A stretch of 64,000 bases of DNA from an uncultured Spirochaetaceae bacterium (GTDB lineage: Bacteria > Spirochaetota > Spirochaetia > Treponematales > Treponemataceae): the NCBI GenBank assembly GCA_902785455.1, contig CACZYY010000002.1:1-64000 (forward strand). The letters are read 5' to 3'. Under the pieces are notes generated by a model. The model was given only the letters and a program-made list of their open reading frames with translations. It had not been told where the DNA came from and searched no databases. The translations under genes were made by a program, and so were the position numbers. Position 1 is the stretch's first letter. Every line of letters begins with the position of its first letter. Positions 53,197 to 61,392 of the stretch are shown here, one piece after another.

Positions 53197-54876
53197 ATGA
53201 TTTTGAATTTTATAAACTTTGCTGGTAGTTTGTGTTTCTTGCTTTACGGCATGAAGCTTATGAGCGACGGAATCCAAAAGAGTGCAGGCCAGAAATTGCA
53301 GGCAGCACTTGCATTTATGACCGGCAACAGGATGGTCGGTCTTTTGACAGGTTGTATTCTTACGATGATTATTCAGTCATCTGGTGCAACTACGGTCATG
53401 CTTGTAAGCTTCGTAAATGCCGGTCTTCTTTCTGTTGTACAGGGAATCGGCGTAATCTTCGGCGCAAATATCGGTACAACGGTAACTGGCTGGATTGTCG
53501 CACTTGGTTCCAGCTTCGAAATCAAAGACTATGCTATTCCAATTTTTGGTCTTGGCTACATTCTTTACATATTAAAACGTTTTAAATCAAAAGAAGGCTT
53601 CTGGCTCGCAATCATGGGCTTTGGTCTTTTGTTCTTCGGCCTTGGCGGTCTTTCAGACTTTTTCGCAGTTCCACAAGTAAAAGGCTTTGTAATCAACTTC
53701 ATCGGCATCGTAAATAATTTTGGCTTCATCAGCTATGCAATCGGGCTTTTAATCGGAATTTTTCTTACGGCTCTTATTCATTCTTCTTCGGCAATGTCGG
53801 CTATCGTAATCGGTATGGCTGTAGCAATGTCAAAAGAAGGAAACGCAAGCATTGAAGAACTGAACGAATTCTGGCGTTTCGGTGCAATAATGATTATCGG
53901 AAGTTCTGTTGGCTCAACTGTCGATGCGATTTTGGCAGCAATCGGTGCAAACGCAAATGCTAAACGCACGGCTGCCGTTCATGTTCTTTTTAACGTTGCA
54001 ACTGTCATCATCGTTCTTATTTTCTTCCGTCCTTTCATGGCTTTTGTCGAACTTATTTCTCCGGGACACAATATCGTTTACCGTATTGCAATGCTCAACA
54101 CTGTATTCAAGGTTATCGGTACGGTAATTTTCATTCCATTCGTAAATCAGATTGCGGCTTTCGTTTCTATCCTTATCAAAGATGACAAAGAAGACGAGAC
54201 CAATACTTACAAACTTGAATTTAACGAGCGAATGGCAATTGAATCACCGGAAAGCTGTGTTTTCCGTGCTCAGAACGAAGTAAAAGTCTTTTCTGACCGG
54301 GTTGCGCAGATGTTCGATGAATTGCAGAACGGCCTTTCTAATTTCAATTCTGACTTTGTGACTGGCGGTTACGAACGGATTGTCTTGCACGAAGACTATT
54401 GTGACCAGATGAACGAGCAGCTTACTCAGTATCTTGTCCGCTGTACGCACTTGCATTTGAGTGACTCCGCAAAAGACAATGCCGCATTGATGATGCAGCT
54501 GATTGCAGAGATGGAAGCAATGGCCGATGGTTGTTTGAATATTGCTTATCAGCTCAAAAAATCAATCGAAAAGGAAATGACTTTCAATCAGGAAGACTTC
54601 GACAGGCTTCTTCCATATTTTGAGCTTGCCCGCCAGCTCATGTACTTTATCTACAAAAACGTTGCAAAAATCCAGAGGCTTACTCCAGAACAGTTCCAGT
54701 TTGCGAGTGAACTGGAGCAGCAGATTGACGATGAGCGCAAAGCCCTCAAAAAGATTGCCCGAAGCAGACTTGAAACTGGTGGTGACGTCCGTTCCGAGCT
54801 GTTGTACATGGATATTATCCGTCAAATCGAAAAAATTGGTGATAGATGCTTTGATGCCGCTGGTGATTTGAGATAG
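53197..54876 (+). CDS. Na+/phosphate cotransporter (NptA/PhoU-domain type)
   Basis: 559 aa from ATG 53197 (GGAG 6 bp before it; the TTG at 53185 is less likely). Two related membrane halves (about 5-310) contain the inverted-repeat QSSGATTVML and HSSSAMSAIVIG motifs of the Na/Pi cotransporter family. The C-terminal 200 residues are helical and PhoU-like (MFDELQNGLSNF...QIEKIGDRCFDAA). It likely imports phosphate using sodium. A small CCCTG...CAGGG hairpin lies upstream (53164-53181). Three-hairpin element C follows, 17 nt after the stop. Confidence 0.92.
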   Translation: MILNFINFAGSLCFLLYGMKLMSDGIQKSAGQKLQAALAFMTGNRMVGLLTGCILTMIIQSSGATTVMLVSFVNAGLLSVVQGIGVIFGANIGTTVTGWIVALGSSFEIKDYAIPIFGLGYILYILKRFKSKEGFWLAIMGFGLLFFGLGGLSDFFAVPQVKGFVINFIGIVNNFGFISYAIGLLIGIFLTALIHSSSAMSAIVIGMAVAMSKEGNASIEELNEFWRFGAIMIIGSSVGSTVDAILAAIGANANAKRTAAVHVLFNVATVIIVLIFFRPFMAFVELISPGHNIVYRIAMLNTVFKVIGTVIFIPFVNQIAAFVSILIKDDKEDETNTYKLEFNERMAIESPESCVFRAQNEVKVFSDRVAQMFDELQNGLSNFNSDFVTGGYERIVLHEDYCDQMNEQLTQYLVRCTHLHLSDSAKDNAALMMQLIAEMEAMADGCLNIAYQLKKSIEKEMTFNQEDFDRLLPYFELARQLMYFIYKNVAKIQRLTPEQFQFASELEQQIDDERKALKKIARSRLETGGDVRSELLYMDIIRQIEKIGDRCFDAAGDLR

Positions 54877-54893
54877 ATTTTAAAACAAAAACC

Positions 54894-54985
54894 CCCGCAC
54901 GGAGGCGGGAAATAAGCCCAGAGAGAATTTTTGCATGCAAAAATTCTCGTACGAATCCGAAAATCCACGGATGGATTTTCGGTTC
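54894..54985 (+). ncRNA. Three-hairpin RNA-like 3' element, copy C
   Basis: Hairpin 1 is CCCGC-ACGGAG-GCGGG (54894-54909). Hairpin 2 is GAGAATTTTTGC...GCAAAAATTCTC (54923-54948). Hairpin 3 is CGAAAATCC-ACGGAT-GGATTTTCG (54958-54981). The linkers AAATAAGCCCAGA and GTACGAATC are shared. It lies between the phosphate transporter stop and the stop of the minus-strand chemoreceptor, which begins at 54987. Confidence 0.7.
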
Positions 54986-54986
54986 G

Positions 54987-57059
54987 CTAGACCTTAAACT
55001 GGTCAACCTGAGTTCCAATCTGAAGGATTGAGTCTTTTACTTTGTCTGAGATTGTGTTCAGCGTTGCACCAGTTTCGTTGATTTTGCGAGCACCGATCTT
55101 CATTTCTTCCATGCTCTGAGTCATTACCTGAGTTGCATTCTGCAGATGTCGCACTTCATCAAGAATCATCTTGTTTCCTTCTTCCATTTCACTAGAAGCA
55201 TTTCGAACCTCGACAGTGCTGTCATTCATGCTGTGGAGAGCTTCGGTAATCTGCTTAGAACCTTCGTTCTGCTCTTCCATAGCCGCCTTAATCTGCATTA
55301 CGAGTGCATCAGTTTCTTCGAGTTTTTGTGAGACCGAATCAAATGCTGAACTTGCTTCGGTTGAGGCAACAACTACATCATTGATAGAATTTTTGATGTT
55401 GTTGAGCTGGTCGCCGATTGTCTTTGACTGAGTTGTTGAAGTCTCTGAAAGCTTACGGATTTCGTCCGCAACGACTGCAAAGCCTTTTCCTGCCTCGCCA
55501 GCGTGTGCCGCTTCGATTGCAGCGTTCATAGCGAGAAGGTTTGTCTGGCTTGCGATTGCCGCGATCGCGACGTTTGCTTCCTGGAGCATTGCAGACTGAG
55601 TTTCAATCTCCTTTACGCGCTCATTTACGACCTTCTGCTTGCCGAAACCTGCCTGAGAATTCATACGCAACTCGCCGAATGATGTTGCCATTTTGTCCAT
55701 TGAAGCATTTACGGAAGAAATATTTCCAATCATCTCTTCGACTGCAGCACTAGCCTGTGTGACTCCGCTAGACTGGCTTTCAATCATTTTTTCGAGAGAC
55801 TCAATATTTGAAGCAATCTCATTTACGGCACCGGCTGTCTGGTCAACGCTGCCCTTCTGGCTTTCAATTTGTTTGTGCATACTTTCGATGTTTGCGATAA
55901 TCTCAGTGATTGCACTTGCAGTGTCCTGGGCTGTGCATGACATGTCATCGCCAGCGACCATAAGATCATCTTTTGAATTCTTTACGTCACCGATAATTGT
56001 CTGTAATTTTTCACTGAATTTGTTGAAGCCATTAACCACGTCACCAATTTCATCGTTTGTAGTGGCGTTGAGGCGGCGGGTTAAATCAGCTTCTCCGGAA
56101 GCAATTCCGTTGATTGCCTCACTGACAGTTTTGAGCGGTTTGATAGAAAGTTTAACGACAATCATTCCGACAATCAGAGCCACAATCATGGCAAAAACAG
56201 AAATGCCTGCCATGGCACGCAGAAGAATTGATATTCCGTTGTAAAAATCTTTGTATGGAGCGACACAAACGGCTGTCCATTCGCAACCGTCGATTGGCTG
56301 GTAGGCGACAGCGTATTTTTCTTTTTTGATTTCGTCGTAATAGACTTCTGCATCGTCCTCGCCTGCAAGGATTTTCTGAATGATAGGTTTGAATCCTTCT
56401 GAGGCTCCGTCAGAAATGTGAACTGTGTCCTTTACGTATTTTTCATCCGGGTGAGCAACATAAAAACCTGTTTTACGGCTTATGACATATGGGTGGGAGT
56501 TTTTTCCGACCGTCATATTTGCTACTGTATGACATAAGGCTGTTGCATCTACGACGGCGTTTACTTCACCAATCTGGCGGCCATTCCAGTCATAGAATGG
56601 AACGGCATAGAAGGTACACAAGTGACCATTGGATGTGGACCAGTTAGGATCCATGAGGGCATTTTTACCCTGCATTGAAACCTTTAAGTATTCACGGTCG
56701 CTCATATCATTGTATTTTCCTGCAGAGCCGTATCCTTTACCAGTTATATCCCAACAACCAAGACCAAAGTACTTGTTGTCTCCTTCACCAACTGCATGGG
56801 CAATCACCCATTTATCGTGCAGGTCGATGTCGGGATTGCGCATGTCAGGGATTTTGGCAATTGTTTCAAGCATCTTGAATTCTCGCCCGTTTATCATCTG
56901 GATTTTTGATGAAACTGTCTGAGCTAGGTTTTCGTTACCCAGCTCAACGGCTTTCGTAAGTTCATACTTAGACTGTAGATAACTGAAAGTGGCGATTGTA
57001 GCTGCTGTAAGAAAGATAAGGCTGAGCAAAGCAAGTTCAATTTTAGTTTTGATACCCAT
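54987..57059 (-). CDS. Methyl-accepting chemotaxis protein with periplasmic dCache-type sensor
   Basis: 690 aa. TM1 lies at about 7-29. A periplasmic region of about 240 residues ([28 protein letters not shown]) fits dCache_1. TM2 is at about 278-302, then HAMP, then the signalling coiled coil with tip [18 protein letters not shown] near residue 508. The start ATG 57059 follows AGGAGA, and a good promoter lies 40 bp upstream. The C-terminus ends DQFKV with no CheR-binding pentapeptide. It shares layout with the receptor at 9005 but the sensors differ. The ligand is unknown. Confidence 0.93.
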   Translation of the reverse strand: MGIKTKIELALLSLIFLTAATIATFSYLQSKYELTKAVELGNENLAQTVSSKIQMINGREFKMLETIAKIPDMRNPDIDLHDKWVIAHAVGEGDNKYFGLGCWDITGKGYGSAGKYNDMSDREYLKVSMQGKNALMDPNWSTSNGHLCTFYAVPFYDWNGRQIGEVNAVVDATALCHTVANMTVGKNSHPYVISRKTGFYVAHPDEKYVKDTVHISDGASEGFKPIIQKILAGEDDAEVYYDEIKKEKYAVAYQPIDGCEWTAVCVAPYKDFYNGISILLRAMAGISVFAMIVALIVGMIVVKLSIKPLKTVSEAINGIASGEADLTRRLNATTNDEIGDVVNGFNKFSEKLQTIIGDVKNSKDDLMVAGDDMSCTAQDTASAITEIIANIESMHKQIESQKGSVDQTAGAVNEIASNIESLEKMIESQSSGVTQASAAVEEMIGNISSVNASMDKMATSFGELRMNSQAGFGKQKVVNERVKEIETQSAMLQEANVAIAAIASQTNLLAMNAAIEAAHAGEAGKGFAVVADEIRKLSETSTTQSKTIGDQLNNIKNSINDVVVASTEASSAFDSVSQKLEETDALVMQIKAAMEEQNEGSKQITEALHSMNDSTVEVRNASSEMEEGNKMILDEVRHLQNATQVMTQSMEEMKIGARKINETGATLNTISDKVKDSILQIGTQVDQFKV

Positions 57060-57099
57060 AAAATTTCTCCTAGAAATAGTGCTGTGAAATTTAAGATTA

Positions 57100-57128
57100 A
57101 TTATAACATAGATTCAGAAAAAAGTAAA
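57100..57128 (-). promoter_or_regulatory. Promoter of the second chemoreceptor gene
   Basis: On the minus strand TTTACT (57123-57128), 17 bp, TATAAT (57100-57105). This is sigma-70-like, not the flagellar sigma-28 pattern. Confidence 0.65.
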
Positions 57129-57183
57129 AAATTTAAATAATATTAAAAAAGAAAACAGGCTCTTTTGGGGTTTTGATTCTTGT

Positions 57184-57212
57184 TTGCGAGATTTTGTTTT
57201 AGATGTTATAAT
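57184..57212 (+). promoter_or_regulatory. Promoter of the DtxR-type regulator gene
   Basis: TTGCGA (57184-57189), 17 bp, TATAAT (57207-57212), about 40 bp before ATG 57254. The bases between, AAGTCGGTGATAAAAATTG, show no clear operator palindrome. Confidence 0.6.
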
Positions 57213-57253
57213 AAGTCGGTGATAAAAATTGTTTCACTAAAATAGGAGAAAAT

Positions 57254-57619
57254 ATGTACGAGAGTGGAGAAGATTACCTCGAAGCAATATTGAGATTACA
57301 GCAGGAGAATGGATTTGTTCGCTCCGTTGATGTGGCGAATAAGCTTGCTGTTTCACGACCAAGCGTAAGCCGAGCGATGGGAGTTCTTGAAAAAGAAGGT
57401 TTTGTTGAATTCGGCATGGGAAATATGCTTAAACTCACAGAACAAGGCAAAGCTAAGGCCGAGGACATTTACAACCGCCATAAATTGCTCACAGTTTTCT
57501 TGCAGAAAATCACAGGTTTGCCCGAAGATCAATGCGAAGAGAATGCTTGCCGAGTGGAGCATCAGGTGGATGCCGATGTCGTGGCCGGAATCCAGAAGTG
57601 GGTTGATGAAAATTCATAA
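57254..57619 (+). CDS. DtxR/MntR-family metal-responsive regulator
   Basis: 121 aa, shorter than MntR (about 140) and DtxR. The N-terminal winged helix (about 1-62) contains EDYLEAILRL and VANKLAVSRPSVSRAMGVLEKEGFV. The dimerisation half shows NRHKLLTVFLQ and EENACRVEHQVDADV, which line up with the His and Glu/His metal ligands of MntR. It probably represses a metal-transport gene when Mn2+ or Fe2+ is plentiful. AGGAGA precedes the ATG. The neighbouring downstream gene is a purine permease and not a metal transporter, so targets must be elsewhere. Confidence 0.87.
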   Translation: MYESGEDYLEAILRLQQENGFVRSVDVANKLAVSRPSVSRAMGVLEKEGFVEFGMGNMLKLTEQGKAKAEDIYNRHKLLTVFLQKITGLPEDQCEENACRVEHQVDADVVAGIQKWVDENS

Positions 57620-57654
57620 TGTTTGTAGAATTTAAAAAATAAGGAGTCCATATT

Positions 57655-58959
57655 ATGGAAAAGTTTTTTAAGTTAAAGGAGCGTGGAACGACTGTAAGCC
57701 GAGAAATTGTCGGTGGTATCACAACGTTCCTTGCTATGTCTTACATTCTCGCCGTCAACCCGGGAATTCTTTCTGCTGCTGGATTGGAGTGGGGTGCTTT
57801 GTTTACGGCTACTGCTATTTCAGCCGCAATCGCAACTCTGGTCATGGCATTCTGTGCAAACCTTCCTGTTGCACTCGCACCAGGCCTGGGATTGAACGCA
57901 TTCTTCACTTATTCAGTTGTCTTGGGAATGGGCTGTACGCCTGCATTCGCCCTTACGGCTGTTTTGCTTGAAGGTGTTCTTTTCATCCTTCTTTCTGTAT
58001 TTGGAATCCGTGAGGCAATTATCAAATCTATTCCACTCAATTTGCGTAAAGCTGTTGCAGTCGGAATCGGTCTTTTCATCACATTGATTGGCCTTGCAAA
58101 CGCAGGAATTGTTTCTGGCGACACTGGCACTTTGATTGGATTCGTTAATTTGGACTTGAAGCATGCATCTGCAATCGTTGCTCTTCTCGGTCTCGTAATC
58201 ACAATCATCTTGTACACTCTCAAAGTTCCTGGTGCAATTCTGATTGGTATCATTATCACTACAATTATCGGAATTCCTTTCGGAGTTACTTCTGTTCCAA
58301 AAGATTTCTCACCGATTTCAACTCCTGCTGCTCCAAACCTGTTCATGTTCGAATGGGGCAGCGTTCTCTCTGTAAAATTCTTCATCGTATTCTTCACATT
58401 CCTTTTCACAGATTTGTTCGATACAATCGGCACTTTGCTTGGTGTTGCTGAGCAGGCAAATCTCAAGGACAAAGAAGGAAACGTCGTTAATGCAAAAGGT
58501 GCATTGATGGCAGACGCTGTTGGTACAGTCGTTGGTGCATGTTTGGGAACTTCAACAGTCACAAGCTTCGTTGAAAGCTCTTCTGGTGTTGCCGCAGGTG
58601 CACGCACGGGCTTGGCTTCGGTTGTAACTGCCTTGCTTTTCATGGTTGCACTCTTCCTCAGCCCGCTTTTTGCTTTGATTCCGGCAGCCGCAACAGCTCC
58701 AGCATTGATTTTCGTCGGATTCTTGATGATGCGCTCTGTAATGGGAATCGACTTCGCCGACATTTCCGAAGGAATTCCTGCATTCATTACAATCATGGCA
58801 ATGCCATTCTCTTACTCAATTTCAAAGGGAATTACATTCGGAATCATCAGCTACGTTTTGTGCAAAGTCGTGGCTCGCAAAACAAAACAGATTCCGTGCG
58901 TCACATGGATTTTGGCAATTGTCTTCCTGTTCGACATTATTTTTGAGGCAGTTAAGTAA
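57655..58959 (+). CDS. NCS2-family purine permease (AzgA/PbuG-type)
   Basis: 434 aa, with about 12-14 hydrophobic segments. TTFLAMSYILAVNPGILS, APGLGLNAFFTYSVV and FTDLFDTIGTLLGVAEQA are typical for the AzgA-like guanine/hypoxanthine/adenine permeases. GTSTVTSFVESSSGVAAG is the substrate-binding region. AAGGAG precedes ATG 57655. It imports purine bases by proton symport. It starts 35 bp after the DtxR gene, too close for a purine riboswitch, and probably shares its transcript. The long reverse-strand frame inside it is a shadow. Confidence 0.93.
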   Translation: MEKFFKLKERGTTVSREIVGGITTFLAMSYILAVNPGILSAAGLEWGALFTATAISAAIATLVMAFCANLPVALAPGLGLNAFFTYSVVLGMGCTPAFALTAVLLEGVLFILLSVFGIREAIIKSIPLNLRKAVAVGIGLFITLIGLANAGIVSGDTGTLIGFVNLDLKHASAIVALLGLVITIILYTLKVPGAILIGIIITTIIGIPFGVTSVPKDFSPISTPAAPNLFMFEWGSVLSVKFFIVFFTFLFTDLFDTIGTLLGVAEQANLKDKEGNVVNAKGALMADAVGTVVGACLGTSTVTSFVESSSGVAAGARTGLASVVTALLFMVALFLSPLFALIPAAATAPALIFVGFLMMRSVMGIDFADISEGIPAFITIMAMPFSYSISKGITFGIISYVLCKVVARKTKQIPCVTWILAIVFLFDIIFEAVK

Positions 58960-59004
58960 AGTTTATAGGCCGAATGGTGAGTTTTGAAATTTATTGGCTG
59001 TGTC

Positions 59005-59158
59005 AAAAAAAAGGCTCCCAGTCGTGATAACGGCTTATCGAAAGCGCATGCTGGCATGCTACACGCGTTTTATGCTTGTAACTATATACATTTGCCGCGC
59101 GCGCGGCAGCACAAAACGAGTGTTTTCGTAAGCCGTTTCGCTCCTTCGCGCCTTTTAT
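59005..59158 (-). repeat. Foldback repeat, family R3, copy 2
   Basis: The reverse complement matches 45211-45365: GGCTCCCAGTC, AACGGCTTATCGAAA, GCATGCTGGCATGC, ACGCGTTTTATGCTTG, GCCGCGCGCGCGGC, CACAAAACGAG and TTTTCGTAAGCCGTT. The pairing outer arms are kept. It lies between two convergent genes. Confidence 0.7.
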
Positions 59159-59195
59159 TTGCAATATTCGTTAAGCTCAATACTCGACATTTATC

Positions 59196-59927
59196 CTAGT
59201 ATTTTTCATAAATTCTTTTAACCGACTCGGAATATTCTCCCTGTGCCTTGTAAATCACAAGTGTGGGGAGAATTTTTATTTCTGCACGGGCATTTTTCCG
59301 ACCTTCAATCAGTACCATCGTGGGAGCAGAATCTGAAAAAGGCTGAACAAGCTGCAAAGTTTTGGCTTCGAGCCGGTATTTTTTGAACGTGACAAAGATT
59401 TCAGAAAGACGTTCCGGGCGGTGAATCATGAAAAAACTTCCGTTTGATTTTAAAAGATAGCTTGCTGCCGAAACAACGTCTTCGAGATTGCACAAAATTT
59501 CGTGACGGGCAATATTTTTGGCTTCGCTTGGATTTTTTCGGACAGCGTTTGCCTTTGCGTATGGTGGATTTGAAGTTACCACGTCGGCACGTTCTGGCTC
59601 AAACAGATCACGCACGGATTTTATGTCACCATGGACGACGGAGATTTTTTCTTCAAGATGATTTTTTTCAACATTCAGACTTGCGATTTCAGCGGATTCT
59701 TTTTGGATTTCAAGGGCCGTTAAGTGTGAGGCTTTGGAAGTTTTTGCCATCAAAAGCGGTATTATTCCTGTTCCTGTTCCCAAATCAAAGACTTTTCCGC
59801 CATTTTTAACACGCGCAAAATCAGCAATCAGAACCGCATCGATTCCAAAACAGAAAGAAGATTTGTCCTGCAAGACTGTGAGATTTATTCTTGGAAATGT
59901 GGCAGCGGAAAGTTCACTGAGATTCAT
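59196..59927 (-). CDS. tRNA (adenine-N6)-methyltransferase, TrmN6-like
   Basis: About 243 aa if started at ATG 59927 (MNLSELSAATFPRINLTV); the frame stays open to ATG 60008, which may be the real start, as neither has a strong ribosome-binding site. SAM-binding DLGTGTGIIPLL and the catalytic SNPPYAKA (NPPY, for base N-methylation) place it in the COG4123 group. That group methylates A37 of tRNA-Val in E. coli. QDKSSFCFGIDAVLIADFA at the N-terminus is also typical. It forms the chromosomal flank of the tRNA-fMet-related junction on its upstream side. Confidence 0.85.
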   Translation of the reverse strand: MNLSELSAATFPRINLTVLQDKSSFCFGIDAVLIADFARVKNGGKVFDLGTGTGIIPLLMAKTSKASHLTALEIQKESAEIASLNVEKNHLEEKISVVHGDIKSVRDLFEPERADVVTSNPPYAKANAVRKNPSEAKNIARHEILCNLEDVVSAASYLLKSNGSFFMIHRPERLSEIFVTFKKYRLEAKTLQLVQPFSDSAPTMVLIEGRKNARAEIKILPTLVIYKAQGEYSESVKRIYEKY

Positions 59928-60056
59928 GAGGAATATTATGAAGCAACGCGGGATTTTATGCAAATCGACATAAGTATATCTGCCTGCGCCACTGCTCGGC
60001 ACGTTCATTCCGCTTCGAGTCCTGGCTTGTTTTTGATAAATTGTCTTAAAATAAAA

Positions 60057-60083
60057 AATCTCCTGCTTCTACAGGAGATTTTT
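60057..60083 (-). terminator. Terminator-like hairpin next to the first tRNA-fMet remnant
   Basis: AATCTCCTG-CTTCTA-CAGGAGATT with T/A runs on both sides. It is a diverged copy of the hairpin at 60252, in the same place relative to the tRNA 3' sequence. Confidence 0.65.
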
Positions 60084-60086
60084 CTT

Positions 60087-60104
60087 TAGCTGGGGTAGGA
60101 CTCG
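60087..60104 (-). pseudogene. tRNA-fMet 3' end remnant (18 bp)
   Basis: Equal to bases of the 60283 remnant: the end of the T-arm and the 3' acceptor strand, read as CGAGTCCTACCCCAGCTA. Only this stub remains. Beyond it the sequence turns into a 41-bp hairpin. Confidence 0.65.
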
Positions 60105-60143
60105 GCTTCCAGTCACAAACATCCTGTTTGTTACTGGAAGCCG
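60103..60143 (+). repeat. Long hairpin
   Basis: CGGCTTCCAGT-C-ACAAACA...TGTTTGT-T-ACTGGAAGCCG: about 18 paired bases with one mismatch and a short loop. The 60144-60230 sequence that follows has GCTGCCTCCATGCAGC and ends in GGTTCGAATCC, a tRNA T-loop-like word without a matching stem. No tRNA is complete here. Confidence 0.6.
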
Positions 60144-60251
60144 CCTCCGGTCGCTTTCGGCTGCCTCCATGCAGCCTCTTCCTTCCTTTGGTCGGCGCTC
60201 ACTTCGGTTCGAATCCATGCCGGCTTTTAGGAAATTAGTTTAAAATAAAAA

Positions 60252-60277
60252 AAATCTCTTGCTTTCACAAGAGATTT
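60252..60277 (-). terminator. Terminator-like hairpin next to the second tRNA-fMet remnant
   Basis: AAATCTCTTG-CTTTCA-CAAGAGATTT, with A-rich sequence (T-rich on the minus strand) beyond. It is probably the original terminator of the tRNA gene, duplicated. Confidence 0.7.
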
Positions 60278-60282
60278 CGTTT

Positions 60283-60325
60283 TAGCTGGGGTAGGACTCG
60301 AACCTACGGCCTCCGGGTTATGAGC
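60283..60325 (-). pseudogene. tRNA-fMet 3' half, probable attachment-site copy
   Basis: On the minus strand it begins inside the anticodon loop (GCTCATAACCCGG) and continues through variable loop, T-arm (GTAGG-TTCGAGT-CCTAC), acceptor strand CCCAGCT and discriminator A. The anticodon CAT and CCC of the 3' anticodon stem suggest an initiator tRNA. Upstream bases (CCCCTAAGCCC) do not form a D-arm or the 5' anticodon stem, so the gene is cut at the anticodon loop. This is the pattern of an att site left by integration into a tRNA gene. Confidence 0.75.
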
Positions 60326-60669
60326 GGGCTTAGGGGAGTTCTTTCCAGCTTCAAATTACTCTAGATTGTCTTAATTTTTTTATATTTTACACGATTTTCT
60401 ATTATTTGCAATCAAAAAACTTCAAATAACTTCAGAAAAATCGTTTTTTTACTTAATGTTTTTCCTCAATAAGAGAGGTCGGAACTGTAGTATCTTTCCG
60501 TTCAAAATTCTGTTTTTTGGCTCAAGATTTTAAAAAAGTTTGGTGCTAACCGTGGTTAGTTTAATCTAAATCGGTCGTCGGGTTTTTGGCGAAAAAAACC
60601 GGCGGCCGCTGCTCAAATTTGCTAATAATTTAAGTAATTTTCGTAATGAAGAACAAATTTTTAAGTTCC
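60326..60669. other. Non-coding stretch at the island edge with palindromes
   Basis: No gene is seen. It contains the perfect palindrome CTAACC-GT-GGTTAG (60546-60559), a likely operator. A hairpin CGGGTTTTT-GGCG-AAAAA.CCGG follows at about 60579-60602, with CGGCGGCCGC beyond it. Confidence 0.45.
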
Positions 60670-60698
60670 TTGTTTAGTATCATATTTACTGTTATACT
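60670..60698 (+). promoter_or_regulatory. Promoter of the small island gene
   Basis: TTGTTT (60670-60675), 17 bp, TATACT (60693-60698), about 70 bp before ATG 60768. Confidence 0.6.
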
Positions 60699-60767
60699 AC
60701 CTGTATCCTTAATGTGTTTATAAGAGTTTTTACGAACTCAAAATAAATCATTTTTAAGGAGGTTTCT

Positions 60768-61100
60768 ATGAAAAAGAAACTTAAAGATTTTTTTAATTCC
60801 TTGGAGGCTTCGCCAGAAGTTATTGCACACGGATGCAAAAAGGAAGTATGTCAGCTTCGTTCCTATGTAAGTGGCATTGAATCGAACGGCATTTATCCTT
60901 CTCCAAGAGTTTATAACCGTATTACAAAGATAACGGTACATCTGCAAAGAGTTGTTTCCGATCCAGCGGTTATTCAGGAACTTAGAAAAATCCAAAGTAA
61001 GTATCAAAAGAAACATAGTCGTCAAAACCATGAAGAGTATTGGGATTCTGTTTATCCAGAAATCGATTATTCTTTGTGTATGTGTAAAGATGATTATTAA
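60768..61100 (+). CDS. Unknown 110-aa protein
   Basis: A strong AAGGAGG site 6 bp before ATG 60768 and a promoter upstream support translation. The protein is basic in the middle (LRKIQSKYQKKHSRQNHEE) and helical in appearance, starting MKKKLKDFFNSLEASPEV and ending SLCMCKDDY. Four cysteines, at about 23, 28, 104 and 106 (C-x4-C and C-x-C), could bind a metal. I recognise no family. It may be an island-encoded regulator or small effector. It is transcribed towards the helicase gene, from which it is separated by a terminator. Confidence 0.7.
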   Translation: MKKKLKDFFNSLEASPEVIAHGCKKEVCQLRSYVSGIESNGIYPSPRVYNRITKITVHLQRVVSDPAVIQELRKIQSKYQKKHSRQNHEEYWDSVYPEIDYSLCMCKDDY

Positions 61101-61297
61101 TCTTTAATTGCTTAGTTTCTTGCTCCTTTGTGGAAATAAGAATTCATGGTTCGTGTATTCAGGTAGGTTATAGAAAGACAGATTTGAATATACCTTATTA
61201 CACTGTAATATTGCATTTATTCGTCCACTCTGACTGGTGTTTTCGTTGGTTGCTGTAAAAAGCCAAGATGCCTTTTTGTTACTTTCCTTAAAAATGA

Positions 61298-61323
61298 AAA
61301 CCGCAGGTGATTGCCTGCGGTTT
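61298..61323. terminator. Bidirectional terminator between the small gene and the helicase
   Basis: AAACCGCAGG-TGAT-TG-CCTGCGGTTT with T-rich sequence on the right and A-rich on the left. It can serve both convergent genes. The rest of 61101-61392 shows nothing recognisable. Confidence 0.75.
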
Positions 61324-61392
61324 ATTATTTTAGACTTCCATCACATTCAGGATAAAACTTGCAATAACACTAATGGTTCATCATCTGTAAGT

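Noticed and set aside
57619-57655. Purine riboswitch before the NCS2 permease
   Set aside because: Only 35 bp between genes, too short for an aptamer.
57909-58796. 295-aa reverse-strand frame inside the purine permease gene
   Set aside because: Shadow of a well-matched NCS2 permease; low-complexity, no ribosome-binding site and no family features.
60190-60230. Second tRNA 3' end suggested by GGTTCGAATCC
   Set aside because: The five-base T-stem does not pair and no acceptor partner is found.
60283-60354. Complete tRNA-Met gene
   Set aside because: The 3' half is perfect, but no D-arm or 5' anticodon stem exists; AGCTGGA upstream only partly pairs as an acceptor strand. Treated as a truncated copy.
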